Below are positions 31,171 through 44,284 of a stretch of DNA of 64,000 nt, one piece after another. How positions within the stretch are numbered: position 1 is the stretch's first letter; each line of letters starts with the position of its first letter. A program made the translations under genes and the position numbers. Location of the stretch: the NCBI GenBank assembly GCA_963693365.1, contig CAVNZM010000015.1:744001-808000 (forward strand). Reading direction: 5' to 3'. The notes beneath the pieces were generated by a model. The model saw only the letters and a list, made by a program, of their open reading frames with translations. It made no database searches and had not been told where the DNA came from. Source of the DNA: Amoebidium appalachense (lineage: Eukaryota > Ichthyosporea).

Positions 31171-32280
31171 TTTTTTGCAGGGGCCTAAACATGACCCATC
31201 AGAGCCATGTACACACTGCTGTGGAACTTCAGAGGGTATCACACCGACTGTTTGTTCAGGTATACCATCCCAGTGCACCTCTATACTAGCAACAGTGCCA
31301 AAAATCACATTCCGGAGCGGGGACTTTGGCGGAGAGGGATGGCAAACAAATTAGTACCAGCATACGGATTGGTTGTATCATTATGTCAAACTCTAAAATC
31401 AACCACACATATAAAAGCCTAAAATCTACTTACACTATTTAAATTCTTTATTTATAAATATTTTATTTAATATAAAAAGTTTTGTTGATTAACATGTTAG
31501 ACGTTACGTCATAGTTTTCGGCGTCACCTCCGATTGGTCAGTTGAAGTTTGTATCCAATAAACGCGCCGCGTTTGGAGCTAGTGCAAAATACACTGATTG
31601 GCTGAAAAATCCATTGTCGCCGAAGTCTTTACAACCAAAAATAAAAATACTTTATTTGATATGCAAATCGAGCGATTTGATTGGGGCGGAGGGAACGCCG
31701 GAAACTCCCTGACCAGCCTGGTTAGTACGCACATAGGGTGCCATGAGTTATTTGTGTGAGTCACGACAATCACATCATACCTGAGCATTCCTGGATAAAT
31801 TTATCCCTGTCCGGCCAATCGGTGGGGTAACGGCCACTCACGGGTTCCTCATAAACTTTACTCATTTTGTCAACTATGTTTTTTAACTTGGTTTATTCCA
31901 TGGGTTTTCGTTGGAAAAAAAGGCCTATCAACCGAGGGAGGTTAGCCAATGGTAAGTGCATACCAAGATAACTGAGCAAATCCAGCAAAATCAATACATA
32001 TTAATAATAATCAGCTTCAGCTGCAGCTGCACATGCTGTACGCGTAAACAGGGCACTTATGTAGAAAAAGACTTTAATCCTTATTCATACAGAGCTGGTC
32101 TGGCTCCAATAAGCAATCAAAGAGCTTTAAAACAATGCAACGAACCCCAGAAAAAATCGCCTTGTCTGCACAGTAGTCACACAACATGTCCTTTTTGGAT
32201 GTATAAGCGGGTTACATGTATATAACATTCTCTACTCAATATAACACTGCTTGTCACACCAATCGTACAACAATATGAAG

Positions 32281-32420
32281 AACTCATTGGCTCCGAATCT
32301 CAAGTTGCGTCCTACATCGGGTAATCGGCAGATCTCTGAGATTCGATTACCCATAAAAGGTGTTGATGCGCTCACGCGTTGAACTGGTATCCACCCTCGA
32401 ATTTCTTCCTGTAAGTGTAG
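32281..32420 (+). repeat. 3'-flank duplication, copy near gene C
   Basis: Shares TCGGGTAATCGGCA, ATCTCTGAGATT and AAAAGGTGTTG words, in order, with 45780-45920. It lies about 0.8 kb past the end of gene C, as the other copy lies about 1.4 kb past gene B. It marks the extent of the tandem gene duplication. Confidence 0.7.
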
Positions 32421-32916
32421 CGAAATTTCAGCAAATGTTTAAGGGTATACGTGCATGCAAGAGTATACGTGCATGCAAATTCCTTGTGCAAAAGAGAACC
32501 CCCCCCCCCCCCCCCCCCCCCATCCTTAACGTGCATGCAAATTCCTTGTGCAAAAGAGTATACGTGCATGCCAACTGTTTGTGCAACGCGCGGTGGTGTT
32601 TGGGTGTGTCAAAGAAAACGTGTAATGGTGTATGCGAGTGGCAGCATATGATTTTGAATAAATGCATGTGTGACACTGGGCGCAAGTGTTTTTAGATGCA
32701 CGCGAGCACATACTCGCTCTTGGTGTGTAGCTTTACGTTGAGTGAAAAAGCAGTCATGGGGGAGGGATAAAAGCAAAAGGGGCGAAGAGGGGTAAAAAGC
32801 GGGAATGAGGAGACAGTGATGATAAGAAACAAAGACTGACAGAAAAAGTCGATGAGGAAGAAGGCGAGATAATGACATTTGGGTTATAAGAAAATCGGAG
32901 ATTAACCTTTTTCTTT

Positions 32917-32963
<47 letters not shown>

Positions 32964-33030
32964 CGAGAAGTGTTTTTGTGTGTGCGTGTGCATTCGCGAG
33001 TACATGTGCTTGCGTAAAAGTATGTGCTTA

Positions 33031-33032
<2 letters not shown>

Positions 33033-33106
<74 letters not shown>
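33033..33106 (+). repeat. (GT)n microsatellite
   Basis: About 37 uninterrupted GT units downstream of gene C, after a G homopolymer at 32919-32963. Confidence 0.95.
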
Positions 33107-33108
<2 letters not shown>

Positions 33109-33248
33109 GTGTACGTGTGTGTGCCAAGTGTGTGTCTGTGTGAAAGGTAGGAACGGGGTGGGGGGGAGAGGGGGGGCGGGGAGAGGGGGGTGCGGGGAGG
33201 GAGGGGGATAGGGTGGGTTGGGTGTGTGTGTGTGGGAGGGGGGGGAAC

Positions 33249-34358
33249 TTACTGAGCATAGGGCTGTCTGGTGTCTCTGGTTTGACGTTCGGCCTGAGTG
33301 AGAATGGTAATGGACCGAACCTCACGCTTCATGCCGTAGTAGTGCTCAAACATGTTGGGACGGAGCTGTGTGTGTATGTGTGTGTGCGTGTGTGTGCGTG
33401 TGTGGGTGTGCGCGCGCGCGTGTGTATGTGTGTGTGCACGTGTGCCCACACACGCATGTGCATGTATGAATGTGCTTGGGGTTGGATGAACATGTAAGTA
33501 AATGTGTGTTTGTAAGTGGGTAAATATCACGTGCTGGTCGCTGATGTGATTGGGCGAGTGTATGGGCAGAAGATGCTCACAGGGCTGCATAACCGAAAGC
33601 AATGAATTTCCCCGATGATCCGGCCCATTATTTACTCATATATCTATTGATCTATCAATGAATCCCTGTGTGTGTGCCAACTCAAAGGCCCATATCCATC
33701 CACTCACGAGTCTCAATCATTCCTGCTGGTATAGACCAACCACCGCCTCCCATTTTAACGTCTGGGCAGAGAGCACCCGAGAGCCACATTCCTCAGATGA
33801 TTCTCACCAACCAGGAGACGTGATCTAAATGTGTCACATTGCCGAATGTCGACATACAACCACGGCAGCCCAGCCACACGGCTGCGTGAAAATGTGCCCA
33901 GAATGACGTCATGAATGTCGTTTGCCGCCCAACCCGTAAAATGGAAGAAGCGGTGGTTGTGGTATAGGGCATCTGAGCCAATAACCGTTTTCTCGCCCGA
34001 TCTATGTAACATCTCAGCTCCCAATAGAGATAAACGGGTACTTTCTTTTTGCCGGAGGAAGAATATATTGTAGATCTTCAGTTTATAAAATAAAAACAGC
34101 GCTTTTAGTCTAAATTATTAGCAAATACATCAAAAGCAAATGTCGGAGCAACATCTAAACATCTACAATTATGGTCATGCATGCACAAAAAACATGTAAG
34201 AACGAAATGAAGTATAAGATGGTTGATCGGGATGGACTTACGCTCAGAACCGCAGAAATGATGTTGGAAGAACGGACGGGAGTCTCGATCAGAGGAATCT
34301 CTTTCTGGTGGGCATCGAAAATGGGAACCTTGCGGCGCACAAGACCCTCGGCAGCGTA

Positions 34359-34453
<95 letters not shown>

Positions 34454-35930
34454 CTGTGTGTGTGTGTGTGTGTGTGTATCTCGTGTGCAAGGATGTGACC
34501 TTACGTGCATGTGGTTGTGTGCGCACATCAAAAAACACCAGTGGGGTGGGTTGATATGTAAGCGGCTGTGTTTGTGTTCTACATGGGCTCATTGGTGCAG
34601 ACATGTGCACACCTGTTTTTTGTGCATGTGTGCGTGCTCGGGAGGTGACCGAGTCTAAGCAAATTGACACGCGGGAAGGGAGCAAACCAAGGCGAGGTTG
34701 GGTGGGTTGGAGAGTGGAAAGCAAGAGAATCCCAAAGAACCTGCTCCAACACACAAACGTATAGCGACCGCAACGCCAGGATGTTAAAAAATGGGCAAAG
34801 GGAGGAATGGACTCCCTTGTTCTTATAAGTGAAACCGCAATCCTTGTGCAGGTGTAGGGTGTGTGTGTATTTAGGGATCTGGAAAAGGCACACACGTATA
34901 TGTGAGCACCTGGTGGGCTGCAGCCATGCCAGTCACGTGACCCGTCTATTTTTACCTTCTGGTCCCATTGGCAGTCGAACTTGGTGACCTCCTTCTTTGC
35001 GCGGTAGAACATGCGTTGCCCGGCCATCACATAGTCCGTCCCCTCAAGATCGGTGCCTGATTGGGCGGGGGAAAATCGTATTAGCCTTATATGGGTAGAT
35101 TTTGCCCCACAGCCTGACAGTCACACATATGTTATTGGAGGTGACGGGCATACATGTGGTTGCCTGTCAGAGCTCAAAATCCGCTACAGTTTGCATGCGC
35201 CCATAAAAAGACAACTGTGACCCTTAGGCTTTACAGTGGCAAGAAACAAAACTGGTGGTAATGGCCTGGGAGCGGAAAGGAAATGTGTTAAAGCATGAAG
35301 TATACATTTATGACGGACAGCACAATGCAGAGTCAAACTACACAAGGAGCATGCACAAAAAACAGAGCCCATTCTTAACCTCTTGAGGACCGTAAATTTC
35401 ACGAGATCGAAAACGAGGTCACCAGCACGGAGACGACCAAGTTTGTGCTCTAATGCGAACATGAAGTTGATAGGAACTAACCAAATCAAAGTTGCATGAG
35501 ATTAGAACACTTATCCTTCGTCTTATGCAAAAAAAATTGAACTTCACTCTAATAGCGATACATTGTATATGGTGTAGCTACAAGGGGTGCCGGCTTGACG
35601 AGTCAATGACGACATCGAAATGCTGTCAATGCAATCTTCTGATCGGACCATTGTAAAAATGGCTCAAAAAAACATGATTGGCCGGCTCAGTCGACAAAAG
35701 TCACTTCAGAAACAGATATAAAAGTATATGAAATAGTGATAATTTTCTCTAATTATCTTAGTAAAGTTTGTAGGTAAGACATATACCTGTCGGCATATGC
35801 AATTTATTTGAGCTTTTTCTATCGATTTTGAGCTGCAATAGAGTTGTTTAAGTCCCAACCGGGACCCGGTAGAATTAATTAGGCCGGTCCTCAACAGGTT
35901 AAATGGGGGGTGGGGAGGGAAGGAGGGGAG

Positions 35931-35967
<37 letters not shown>

Positions 35968-36226
35968 GAGTGAGAGAGAGAGTGGGAGAGGTGGAGGGAG
36001 GGAAGAGAGGGAGGAAAAGAGGGAGGGAGGGATTGGACGGGAGCAAGGGAAGGAAGGAGGCAAAGGCAGAGAGAGGGACGCAGATAGGGGGGAAGAACAA
36101 GGTGCATGCCGGGGGGAAGTATGATAGAACGGTCCATGAGATTATATGAAACGTTTGCACAAACGTGTATGTGTTTCTTAATTTACGGGCAGGTGGACCG
36201 GTGCCCAGCCCAAAAAAAAAAAAAAA

Positions 36227-36265
<39 letters not shown>

Positions 36266-37955
36266 TCCTACCTGTCTCATCTCTCTTGCGCTTCACCGAT
36301 GAGCTCATGTTGCTGCGGATCATGGCACGGATAAGGCTGATGTCCTTCTTGGGCCCACTCTGCGTGCATACAGTGAGTACGTGCACACAGTGAGTACGTG
36401 CACACCGTGAGCATGCTCACACAGTGAGTACGTGCACACCACGAGCATAGTGCACATAGTGCGTATGTGTAGTGAGTACGGTGCATACAGTGAATATGGG
36501 TAGCGAGTACGGTGCACACAGTCACTAGGTGCGTGCACACAGTGAATACGTGCGCACAGTGATTATGTGCACACAGCGCACACAGTGAATATGTACACAC
36601 AGTGAGTATGTGCACACAGTGAGTGTGTGCACACAGTGAATACGTGCGCACAGTGAGTATGTGCCCACAATGGGTGCATGTACACAGTGGGTACGTGCAC
36701 ACAGCACCATTCATGCATATAGGGTTGAGTGTATGCACACAGTTGGCATTTGCACCTCAAGAGCACGTGCACACCCCACATTGATGGAATACATGCTCAG
36801 GTTCTGCACTCATACAGTGAGCACATGCACACTCTCAGGACAGGCACACAGTGAGTACATGCACACAGTGAATACATGAGGAACGTACGAAGGCTCCGAC
36901 AATGCATGGATTTGGAGGCATCGTAGCTAGGAAGGTCTGAGATAAGATTGAACATAATTCCCTCCCAACCCCCCCCATCCCCCCCCCCCCCCCCCCCCAA
37001 AAAAAAAAAAAAAAAAAAAAAAAACCAAAAAAAAAAAAAAAACCCAACAAATCTCTCGATAATCACCCCGTGGAAAACAAGGACGGAAGAAACAAGACCC
37101 CCCCCCCCCCCCCCCCCCCCCCCCCAAAAAAAAGGGGGGGGGCGGAATGAGTACCCTTCCCAACCACCATCACCACTACATATATATATGACACCTCAGA
37201 TCATAGTTCGTTTGCTGTTATTAATGTTAAGGAAGTTATCGTGGGGGGCAAAAAAAAAGATTATGATGATTTGGGGGGGGGGGGGGGGGGACCTTATTTG
37301 GGGGTGGGCATGGACAAAAATATGTGTGTGTGTGTGTGTGGGAGGAGGGGGGGGGGGGGGGGGGGGGGGAAGGGCAACCTGGAAGGGAGGGGAGGGGAGG
37401 GGGGCCCGGGGGGGGGGGGATGAATTACCATGTACTTTGCCTTGACCTTGGCGTAGACGTCGAGGTTGTCGGCAATGTGCTCGCTCAGTTTGTCGTCAAT
37501 GGTACTCAGCCACTTGCAGTAGCTGCATAAAATTTAAGTTAAAACACTTGAGCCACTTGCAGTAGCTGCATACATCTTAAAATTTAAACCATGAGCCACT
37601 TGCAGTAGCTGCATTTAATCTAAAATAAAAATCATAAGCCACTCGCTATAGCTGCATAAATTTAACTACTATATAAACTTTTATAATCAACACATTAGCT
37701 GGTTGGAGTTGCATCGTAAACTCTAAGACTACACCCCATCGGCCGATTCTCGTGTTTACACTTCAGGTGGAGCCAAGCAGGTGTTGCATGCAACAAGGAA
37801 AAAAAGAGGCAAGGGGGAGATGGAGGGGGGAGGGGGGGGGGGGGGGGGGGGGGGGGATGACCACGGGGCTGTAAGGTGGATGGGTTGCTCCCCGCATATT
37901 TATTTGATTCCGTGTATGCCCACACACCCTATACACCACACTCAACAACACACAG

Positions 37956-37999
<44 letters not shown>

Positions 38000-38208
38000 A
38001 GGCACACACGTCACTGCTAGGGAAAGGGGAGCAGGGAACTTGATAGAATGAGGCAGTAGGATCGGGATGAAGCGGGAAGGGAAGAAGGCGAAAAAGAGAA
38101 CAAGGGAAAGGGAGGAAGAGGAAAGCATTGAGATGGGAGGGGGTTGTGGTGGTGATGGTGTGTGTGTGTTGGGGGGGGAGGGGGGGGGGGAGAGAGAGAG
38201 AGAAAGAG

Positions 38209-38239
<31 letters not shown>

Positions 38240-40482
38240 TTGAGGGGGGGCTCATACTCGGCAAAGTCTTGGTTTATGGATTCACCACTGTGGCGGTTGT
38301 CCATGATAATGCCCAGCGTCTGTAAGAGGGGGGGGGGGGGGGGGGGGGGGTGAGAGTATGAAATTTGAAGATTTAAAATGGGAAAAAAACAGAAAAAACA
38401 CTGTCACAAACTATACGCACGAAAGCAGGTACGCACAGGTACCGACAATAAATGGGGTGTTTCACAAACACCAACATTGGCGAATCCCCATACATCCACA
38501 GACGAGAGGAGGTGTTCAAGCAGTGACATAAACTGAACTGCAAGGAAATTATATTATACCTCCAGCTTACACATTGAACAAATCGGTTATGGTCCTTTCG
38601 TTCTTACTGATGAATATATATATATATATATATATGGGGGGGGGGGGGGGGGGGGGGGGGGGGGAGTCCATACGTAGTCTGCGTCTGCAGGGTTCTCTCT
38701 GATCTGGTTGCTGTTGTAGATCTTCTCCCCAAGGTTGCCCTTGTAGCCTAAACATGAAATCACAAAATAAGAAATCATCACCGCGCGGGGGGGGGAGGGG
38801 GGGGGGGGTGGGGGGGGGGGGGGGGGGGGGGGGGAAGAAAGGGAGGGATCGAGTTCTGAATTAACAGATACCACAACAAAACTTAGCGGTGGACTAAGCA
38901 CACAACTAGCGCCCCTCCCCCCCTCCCCCCTATCAAAGTTTCGTTACACTAAGCACACACACCTTTTCTCTCAGGGATGCCAAAGTTATTAACACACCGC
39001 CCACCTACAACAAATAATTCTCCGAATTCCTGTCCCCCCTCCCCCCCCGCGCCTCCCCCCTATGAAAGCCACAACTGACACCCAATAGCCCTTCCCATGA
39101 GTCTTTTCTACAACTTCCGTCATCACGTATATTGTACCCCCCCACCTCCCCCCCCCCATTTTATTTTTCCCGCCCCCGCATGCCAGCCAGCACGCACCCA
39201 TGTCTGCGTAGTAGACGACAGCCCAGGGAGTCACGTGACTAAGGCCGAATGGCAGCAGTTCGTTGCGGTGGCGCATCTCCGGGCACGGGTTGTTGCGGAA
39301 GTCCTTGCCCACCTGGCAAATACGGAAACCAGAATCAAAAACACCGGAATACCTCGAATGTGCATATATACAACCACTGTGAACGCCAGGCCTCTCCGCG
39401 CCGGGGGGGGGGGGGGGGGGGGGAGGGAGAAGGAGAGGTGGGTGTTTATCCTTATAAGGGATTTCAGGAAAAGGGGGAGGGACCCGGTGGGTGGGTGGGT
39501 GGGTGGGGGTGGGGGCGGGCGGACGGAGGAGGAGGGGGAGGATGGCTTGAAATTCAAGGTGGACTTAGAGAGGGGGGTCGAAGTGCGGCACACAGATCCA
39601 AGCACCAAAACACAATTAAGAGCACGGATCATATAGAATGAATCATCTAGAATGATGTTATTACAAACACGATGACGTAACACACACAAGGACCATATAT
39701 GCAGGGGCCCGCGTGGGGTGAGGTGGGATGGGGTGAAATTTGAAAGGTGGTGGGTGCGAGGGGGTGACACTATGCAAGTGGGGAGGGGGGTCTATACTGT
39801 GAAATTGATGTCTGCGGGGTCGAAGTTGAGGTAGGCTGCGGGGTTTTTTCGGAACACCTCCATGCCCTCCTCCACCAACCCCTGAACAGTCGGCGCAACA
39901 TCCTCGTCTGGCGGGAGAAGGGGGGGGGGGGGGGGGGGGGGGAGGGGATCAGGAAACAAAGACGAGTGGAGAGAAACATAAGTTCAAAGAACACGGAGCA
40001 ATTACAGAGGGAGGAAAGGGGTAGAAAGTGGGGGACGGGGAATAGAGCAGGGTTGGAGGGGGAGGGAGCTCATGGAAGGAAACACAATAAAACAGGTTAA
40101 CATGGAAAAGATGAAATACGCAAGAAGGAAGAAGGGGATGATAGGGTGGGGTGGGGTTGGGTGTGTGTGTGTATGTGTGTGTGTGTGTGTGTGTGTGTTG
40201 GGCGAGGGGGGGGGGGGGGGGGGAGAGGAGGAGCAGAAAGGTCCATTGAACGGTTGGAACACAGCATGGCTACGATTCTAGGTTCAAGAAAACCTTTCGA
40301 GCTCAATCACTGCTGAAACCACAATTGAAATCGAGGGGTGTCTAACCCGCCCTCAGGCCAGGAAGGGGGTGGGGGGAAGGGGGGGGGGGGGGGGGGGGGG
40401 GGGGAGGGGTGGGCAGTGTGGTAAACATGGTTTACATTGTTTGTGTGCTAGGCTGCACGTTGGTTGGCTGGTTGGTGTTGCA

Positions 40483-40528
<46 letters not shown>

Positions 40529-41365
40529 CCACCACCACCACCACCACCACCCACCCCACAACGCACATACTGCGTCTCCTTTTTAGGTTCGTCTTACTGT
40601 GGGTATCCTCCCTGCGTTCTGACCACTGCACGTTTTCTACACTATATATGGGCTCGGAGTTCATCTCCTTTCCTCGCACTTCCCAAAACCTGTCGATGTG
40701 CGTGAAAAAAACTGAAGCATGAGTACAACAAGCACAGGCAGGAGGGAGAGGGTTAGGTGGGGGCAGGAGTGGGATGGGATGGGCGGTTTGGCGGGGGGGT
40801 GGGGAGGAGGAGAAAGAAACGCGGTGACAAAAAACAGCATCTCACCTGCTGCAGCCTCGACAGAAGCACGCACGGCTGTGGAGTGCAGGGCACGCACAGC
40901 GGGGAAGGTGGCCGCTGTGGTGAGGGATGTAAGAATATGCCGTAACGGTTTCTTCAACCTTCCTCCTGCAGTTTTTAGATGCTTGAGAAAAAAAACCTCG
41001 CTCATTTCCCGCTAACCCCTTCCCCTCTTGCGCCACTAGTTTCTTGTTTCCTTTTTAGGGGGAAAGAAGGGGGGTGGGGGGGTGGGGGGAGCGGGGGAGG
41101 GGCCAATACTAGAGCTGTGAAGTTTCGAACACGTAGAAGTTTCAAAGAGGTAGATGAGGTGGCGTGAAGCCACAAAAAGCAAAGAAACAGAAGAGGTGAA
41201 CACCAATTAACTCAAAAAGCACCTTGAACAAGAAGAAAGAGTGAAAGGCCACGAGCAGACAACGCAGACGTAACAGACAACATGGGAGGTGGACGGGTGG
41301 TGGGGTGGGATTGACATGTGCAAGTGTCCTTTGCATATTTGCAGTCTTCTTCGTGTGCGAAAGGA

Positions 41366-41400
<35 letters not shown>

Positions 41401-41441
41401 TTACAGAGGCCCGAGAGGCGAGCAGCGCTGCGTGCGAGCAT
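33249..41441 (-). CDS. Gene C: 11-exon gene, unnamed family, mitochondrial-presequence-like start
   Basis: Exons (high to low): 41441-41405, 40914-40846, 39907-39798, 39312-39198, 38747-38674, 38319-38258, 37522-37429, 36359-36272, 35056-34956, 34361-34242, 33365-33249. All introns are GT...AG (intron 1 donor GTAATC is weak). The spliced frame is 987 bases, 328 residues plus stop. The N-terminus [12 protein letters not shown] ... HSTAVRAS is basic, Ser/Ala-rich and lacks acidic residues, like a mitochondrial presequence. Later landmarks: LLPFGLS (91-97), [16 protein letters not shown] in exon 7, a basic VKRKRD patch (209-214, possible NLS), and [10 protein letters not shown] ... VRSSNIISAVLS ... 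YYGMKREVRSITIL at the C-terminus. I cannot name the family. The C-terminal third weakly recalls gp2.5-like ssDNA-binding folds; this is inference. Intron 10 carries an extra 250-bp insert absent from gene B. Confidence 0.8.
34363..34452 (+). repeat. (GT)n abutting exon 10 acceptor of gene C
   Basis: In gene sense this is (CA)n ending directly in the CACAG acceptor of exon 10. The same arrangement is found in gene B at 48247-48318. Confidence 0.95.
36361..36880 (+). repeat. GTGCACACAGTGAGTAC minisatellite abutting exon 8 of gene C
   Basis: Imperfect tandem units of about 17 bp. The array starts at the exon 8 acceptor (exon start 36359), so the acceptor AG is part of the array edge. The equivalent array in gene B is at 49794-50610. 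Confidence 0.85.
37505..37660 (+). repeat. Minisatellite made of exon 7 acceptor units, gene C
   Basis: Four units of about 43 bp, each with CCACTTGCAGTAGCTGCAT or a close variant. On the gene strand every unit reads ATGCAG then CTACTGCAAGTGG, that is, the acceptor and first codons of exon 7. The unit nearest the exon is the real acceptor (exon start 37522). Confidence 0.85.
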
Positions 41442-41551
41442 TTTTCCAACTCGACGAAGAGAAAGGTGAAGGATAACAATTGACACCCTGTGTGTTTTTT
41501 GTTTTTTTTTCTAGAGTTACGGGGACGTCACGCGCGCTGGAGAGACGGAAA

Positions 41552-41593
41552 CCAATCAGTTGCTCTGCTTTTGGCGGGCTAGATTCCGATTGG
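41552..41593 (-). promoter_or_regulatory. CCAAT / E2F-like / inverted CCAAT module upstream of gene C
   Basis: CCAAT at 41552-41556, TTTTGGCGGG at 41569-41578 and ATTGG at 41589-41593 lie 111-152 bases upstream of the gene C ATG. The same three boxes with the same 18- and 19-base spacing precede gene B. TTTGGCGGG matches the E2F consensus, and CCAAT is the NF-Y site. Confidence 0.6.
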
Positions 41594-41834
41594 TGATTGC
41601 TCTTCGTCTCTGAACTCAATGACCTTAAAGTGCACTTCATATTTCTATAATACAAATAAAGACGCCTTCAATTAGTTTTTATTTATGCTATTGATTTTTT
41701 TTGCTGATTTTGTTTCCCTTCTAACACTAAAGTGTAAAGTATAAACGTACAGTACTGCGTGGCAACTCCCAACAACATGCTAAGCGAGCCAAGTCTTGGA
41801 CAAACCCAAAAACCGTTAGACAACAGGTGTTTCT

Positions 41835-41872
41835 ATTGGCTCCCATGAACCGCCAAAATTCGCCTGACCAAT
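41835..41872 (-). promoter_or_regulatory. Second CCAAT / E2F-like module upstream of gene C
   Basis: ATTGG (41835-41839), CCGCCAAAA (41850-41858, reverse of TTTTGGCGG) and CCAAT (41868-41872). Composition is the same as the proximal module but the E2F-like box is inverted. Confidence 0.45.
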
Positions 41873-42268
41873 CACGATCAGAATAGTTGTGAGCCGTGGC
41901 TCACGAGTGTTCTGCGTGTGCGTAAGTACTTGTGTGTACGTGTGTGTTGTGTGTGCGTGCGTGTGCGTGTGCGTGTGTGCGTGAGTGTGTGCGTGTGTGC
42001 ACCCACCTGTGGTCTGTCCTTTCAGTCACCTGCCTGACTAATTCGCCTCCCCGAATATCTCTCTCCTCCCTCTCTTCTCAGATATGATCTCTATAGATCT
42101 CTCTCCCTCTGTGTTTTTCACTCACTTTCTCAGGCTGCCTCTCTCGAGCCCTCTCCCTCTCCCTCCCTCTCTCCCTTTCTCCCCACCTCTCCCTCTCTAT
42201 CCCGGGCCCCTCTCTCTTCCTGCCTCCCCCCCCCCCCCCCCCCCCCTCTCGTTTTCCCTCTCTCTCAT

Positions 42269-42325
<57 letters not shown>

Positions 42326-44284
42326 GTCTGTCTCTCTCCTTCTCTCTCTCTCTCTCTCTCCCCTCCCCCCCCCCCCCCCCCCCCCCCCGCCCCCCCCCTC
42401 TCTCCCGGGCCCTCCCTCCGGGACTCACTCTGTGAACTGTTTTCACGCTCTCGGTTCCAGCAACACCATTGCAGGGAAAAAGTACAACACCATGGGATTA
42501 TCATCAAAAATCATAATTTTCACGCGCACACACGTACACTTAAGGTTTTGCCCGCTGGTGTCCTTTGTCACTTGTCGCTTTATTTTTATTTCGTAGCTTT
42601 GGCTTTTTCAGTTCTATTGGTGGTTATGTAGCCTGTGGCTGCACGTTGCCTTCATCAACGGATCAATAAAACCGAGTCAAAAGAAAAACATTTTCACGGA
42701 TTTTCTCCCGTAGAGGCTCAAGGGAAACACAGTCTGCACTAACACCAACACCAGTATTTTTAACATTTCAACTTTGAAGTATTGACATATCATGTTAATG
42801 CCGCAGTCAGAAAGAAAAAGTGCTCTGACTGCGTATTTTCTATCTGGACCGCCCTAGAGAGTGACCAAGCTTGATTGAACCTGGGACGACTGTAAATAAT
42901 TTAGGGGGAGTATATGTTCTCGAAAGTGTACTTATTTGCCTTCGGTGGAACTACAAACCCTCTAGGTCACAACTAATTCATAGATACGTAGAGCAAGAAC
43001 AGGAGATATTTTCTCCGCATCCAAACATGATGTACGTACAGTCTATCTACCAAGCCACAATCGGGTTATGGCTGTCACACACTAGGCTTATTTTTTTTAG
43101 CCAGCACCATCACACCTGTAAATCCCTAACCCCTTTTACATTCACATTTTTTATTTTAATTCATATCATATAATATCACGATGCAAACCATGGCGCCTAG
43201 TGTAGTCGACTTTGTCGGACTGTGTTTCGGATATTGCGCGATGCTCCGAGCCTGCAACAATTATGAAGGACTGCTTTGTATATGTGTGAGGGTTATGGGA
43301 TCAACCACGTGCACATACCTCTCACTGTGATCTTTGTGTTAAGATCATCATTTATTTGTGTTCGTGCAAAGTTTTTGTTTGTGATAGCCTGGCAGGCAGC
43401 ACAGCTGTTCGTATCGCGAGGCAAATGTGTGCACTGTGTGAATGTTGAGGTTAGGCCTGTGACTAAACCTCAACAGTCGTGGAGCTGTGCACTTAGTTTG
43501 CAGTCTGTCTCCTTTACGCATTGCTCCTTGTGTGAGGGGCAGTTTTTGTATGCCATAACATGCAGCATGCATAGTGGAGTATGGTTTCACTCCGTACCCA
43601 TTCTCCCATGTGTAACTTAAAAGTTTTGGGTAGGTGTGTTTCAATTTTGTTTAAGATAAATAAATATACATAGATAATTTATAGTGTAGGCCTAGGTGTG
43701 AGCTCGGTTTGTGTTCTGTTGACGTCAAGGTGTTGTGAGTGCATGCAAGGGGGAGCCTCGTGGTGATAGTGTTGAGCATAGCATTAGCTATACACAAGTT
43801 TGAGCATAGCATTAGCTATACGCAAGTTTGCACTACGGCTTGCATGTGGGAGGGAGTGTCTCCGTTTTCAAGTTGTGCACCTTTTTATTTTTCCCCTTTT
43901 CTGTTTTCTTTCCCTCTTTGTTGGTGCTTGTCTGTAGCTCTTGCTTTTTCAGTGACCGTTCTTTTCAAAGTTATCGGCATCTGAGAGCTGTGTGCGTGTG
44001 TTCTGTCCAATGCATTGTCTGTGGTTATTGCCATATTGCATCCCCTTTGTTTTCATGCACTGTGTCAAGGAGAGCAAATATGTAGCTCAACTTGTGTGTG
44101 CGCGTTATTTGAGCGCTTTGTAATTTTTACCCCAGAGTTTAGACTTGGTAATATATACCAGGTGGAGACTTACAGTTTTGTTTCTGTGAACCGTGGCTAC
44201 TTTGTAGTGAGAGCCGTGCGGAAGTGGTGATTGTGGCCAGTGGTATTAGGGAAGGGTAGTATACGTAGCTGTATGGCATATATA

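Larger units (their letters stand above)
30683..33248. other. Region downstream of gene C, no gene seen
   Basis: A/T-rich unique sequence with a palindromic repeat cluster near 31045-31170, a CCAAT/GC cluster near 31530-31610, a block at 32281-32420 duplicated at 45780-45920, GTGCATGCAA direct repeats between 32447 and 32570 with a C run at 32500-32520, a G run at 32919-32963, and (GT)n at 33033-33106. No coding region is supported. Confidence 0.5.

Noticed and set aside
30683-33248. A fourth gene copy downstream of gene C
   Set aside because: No sequence resembling any of the eleven exons was found below 33249.
33110-33250. Long open frames of Gly, Cys-Val, Thr-His or Pro repeats near many microsatellites
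   Set aside because: They are translations of G, GT, CA and C tracts, open on both strands, with no start or splice context.
33755-34024. 89-residue minus-strand frame in intron 10 of gene C
   Set aside because: Not present in the matching intron of gene B, no domain recognised and no splice sites placing it in the gene; probably a small insertion.
42084-42596. 170-residue plus-strand frame in the CT-rich block
   Set aside because: A Ser/Leu/Pro translation of CT repeats, equally open in other frames; no gene evidence.
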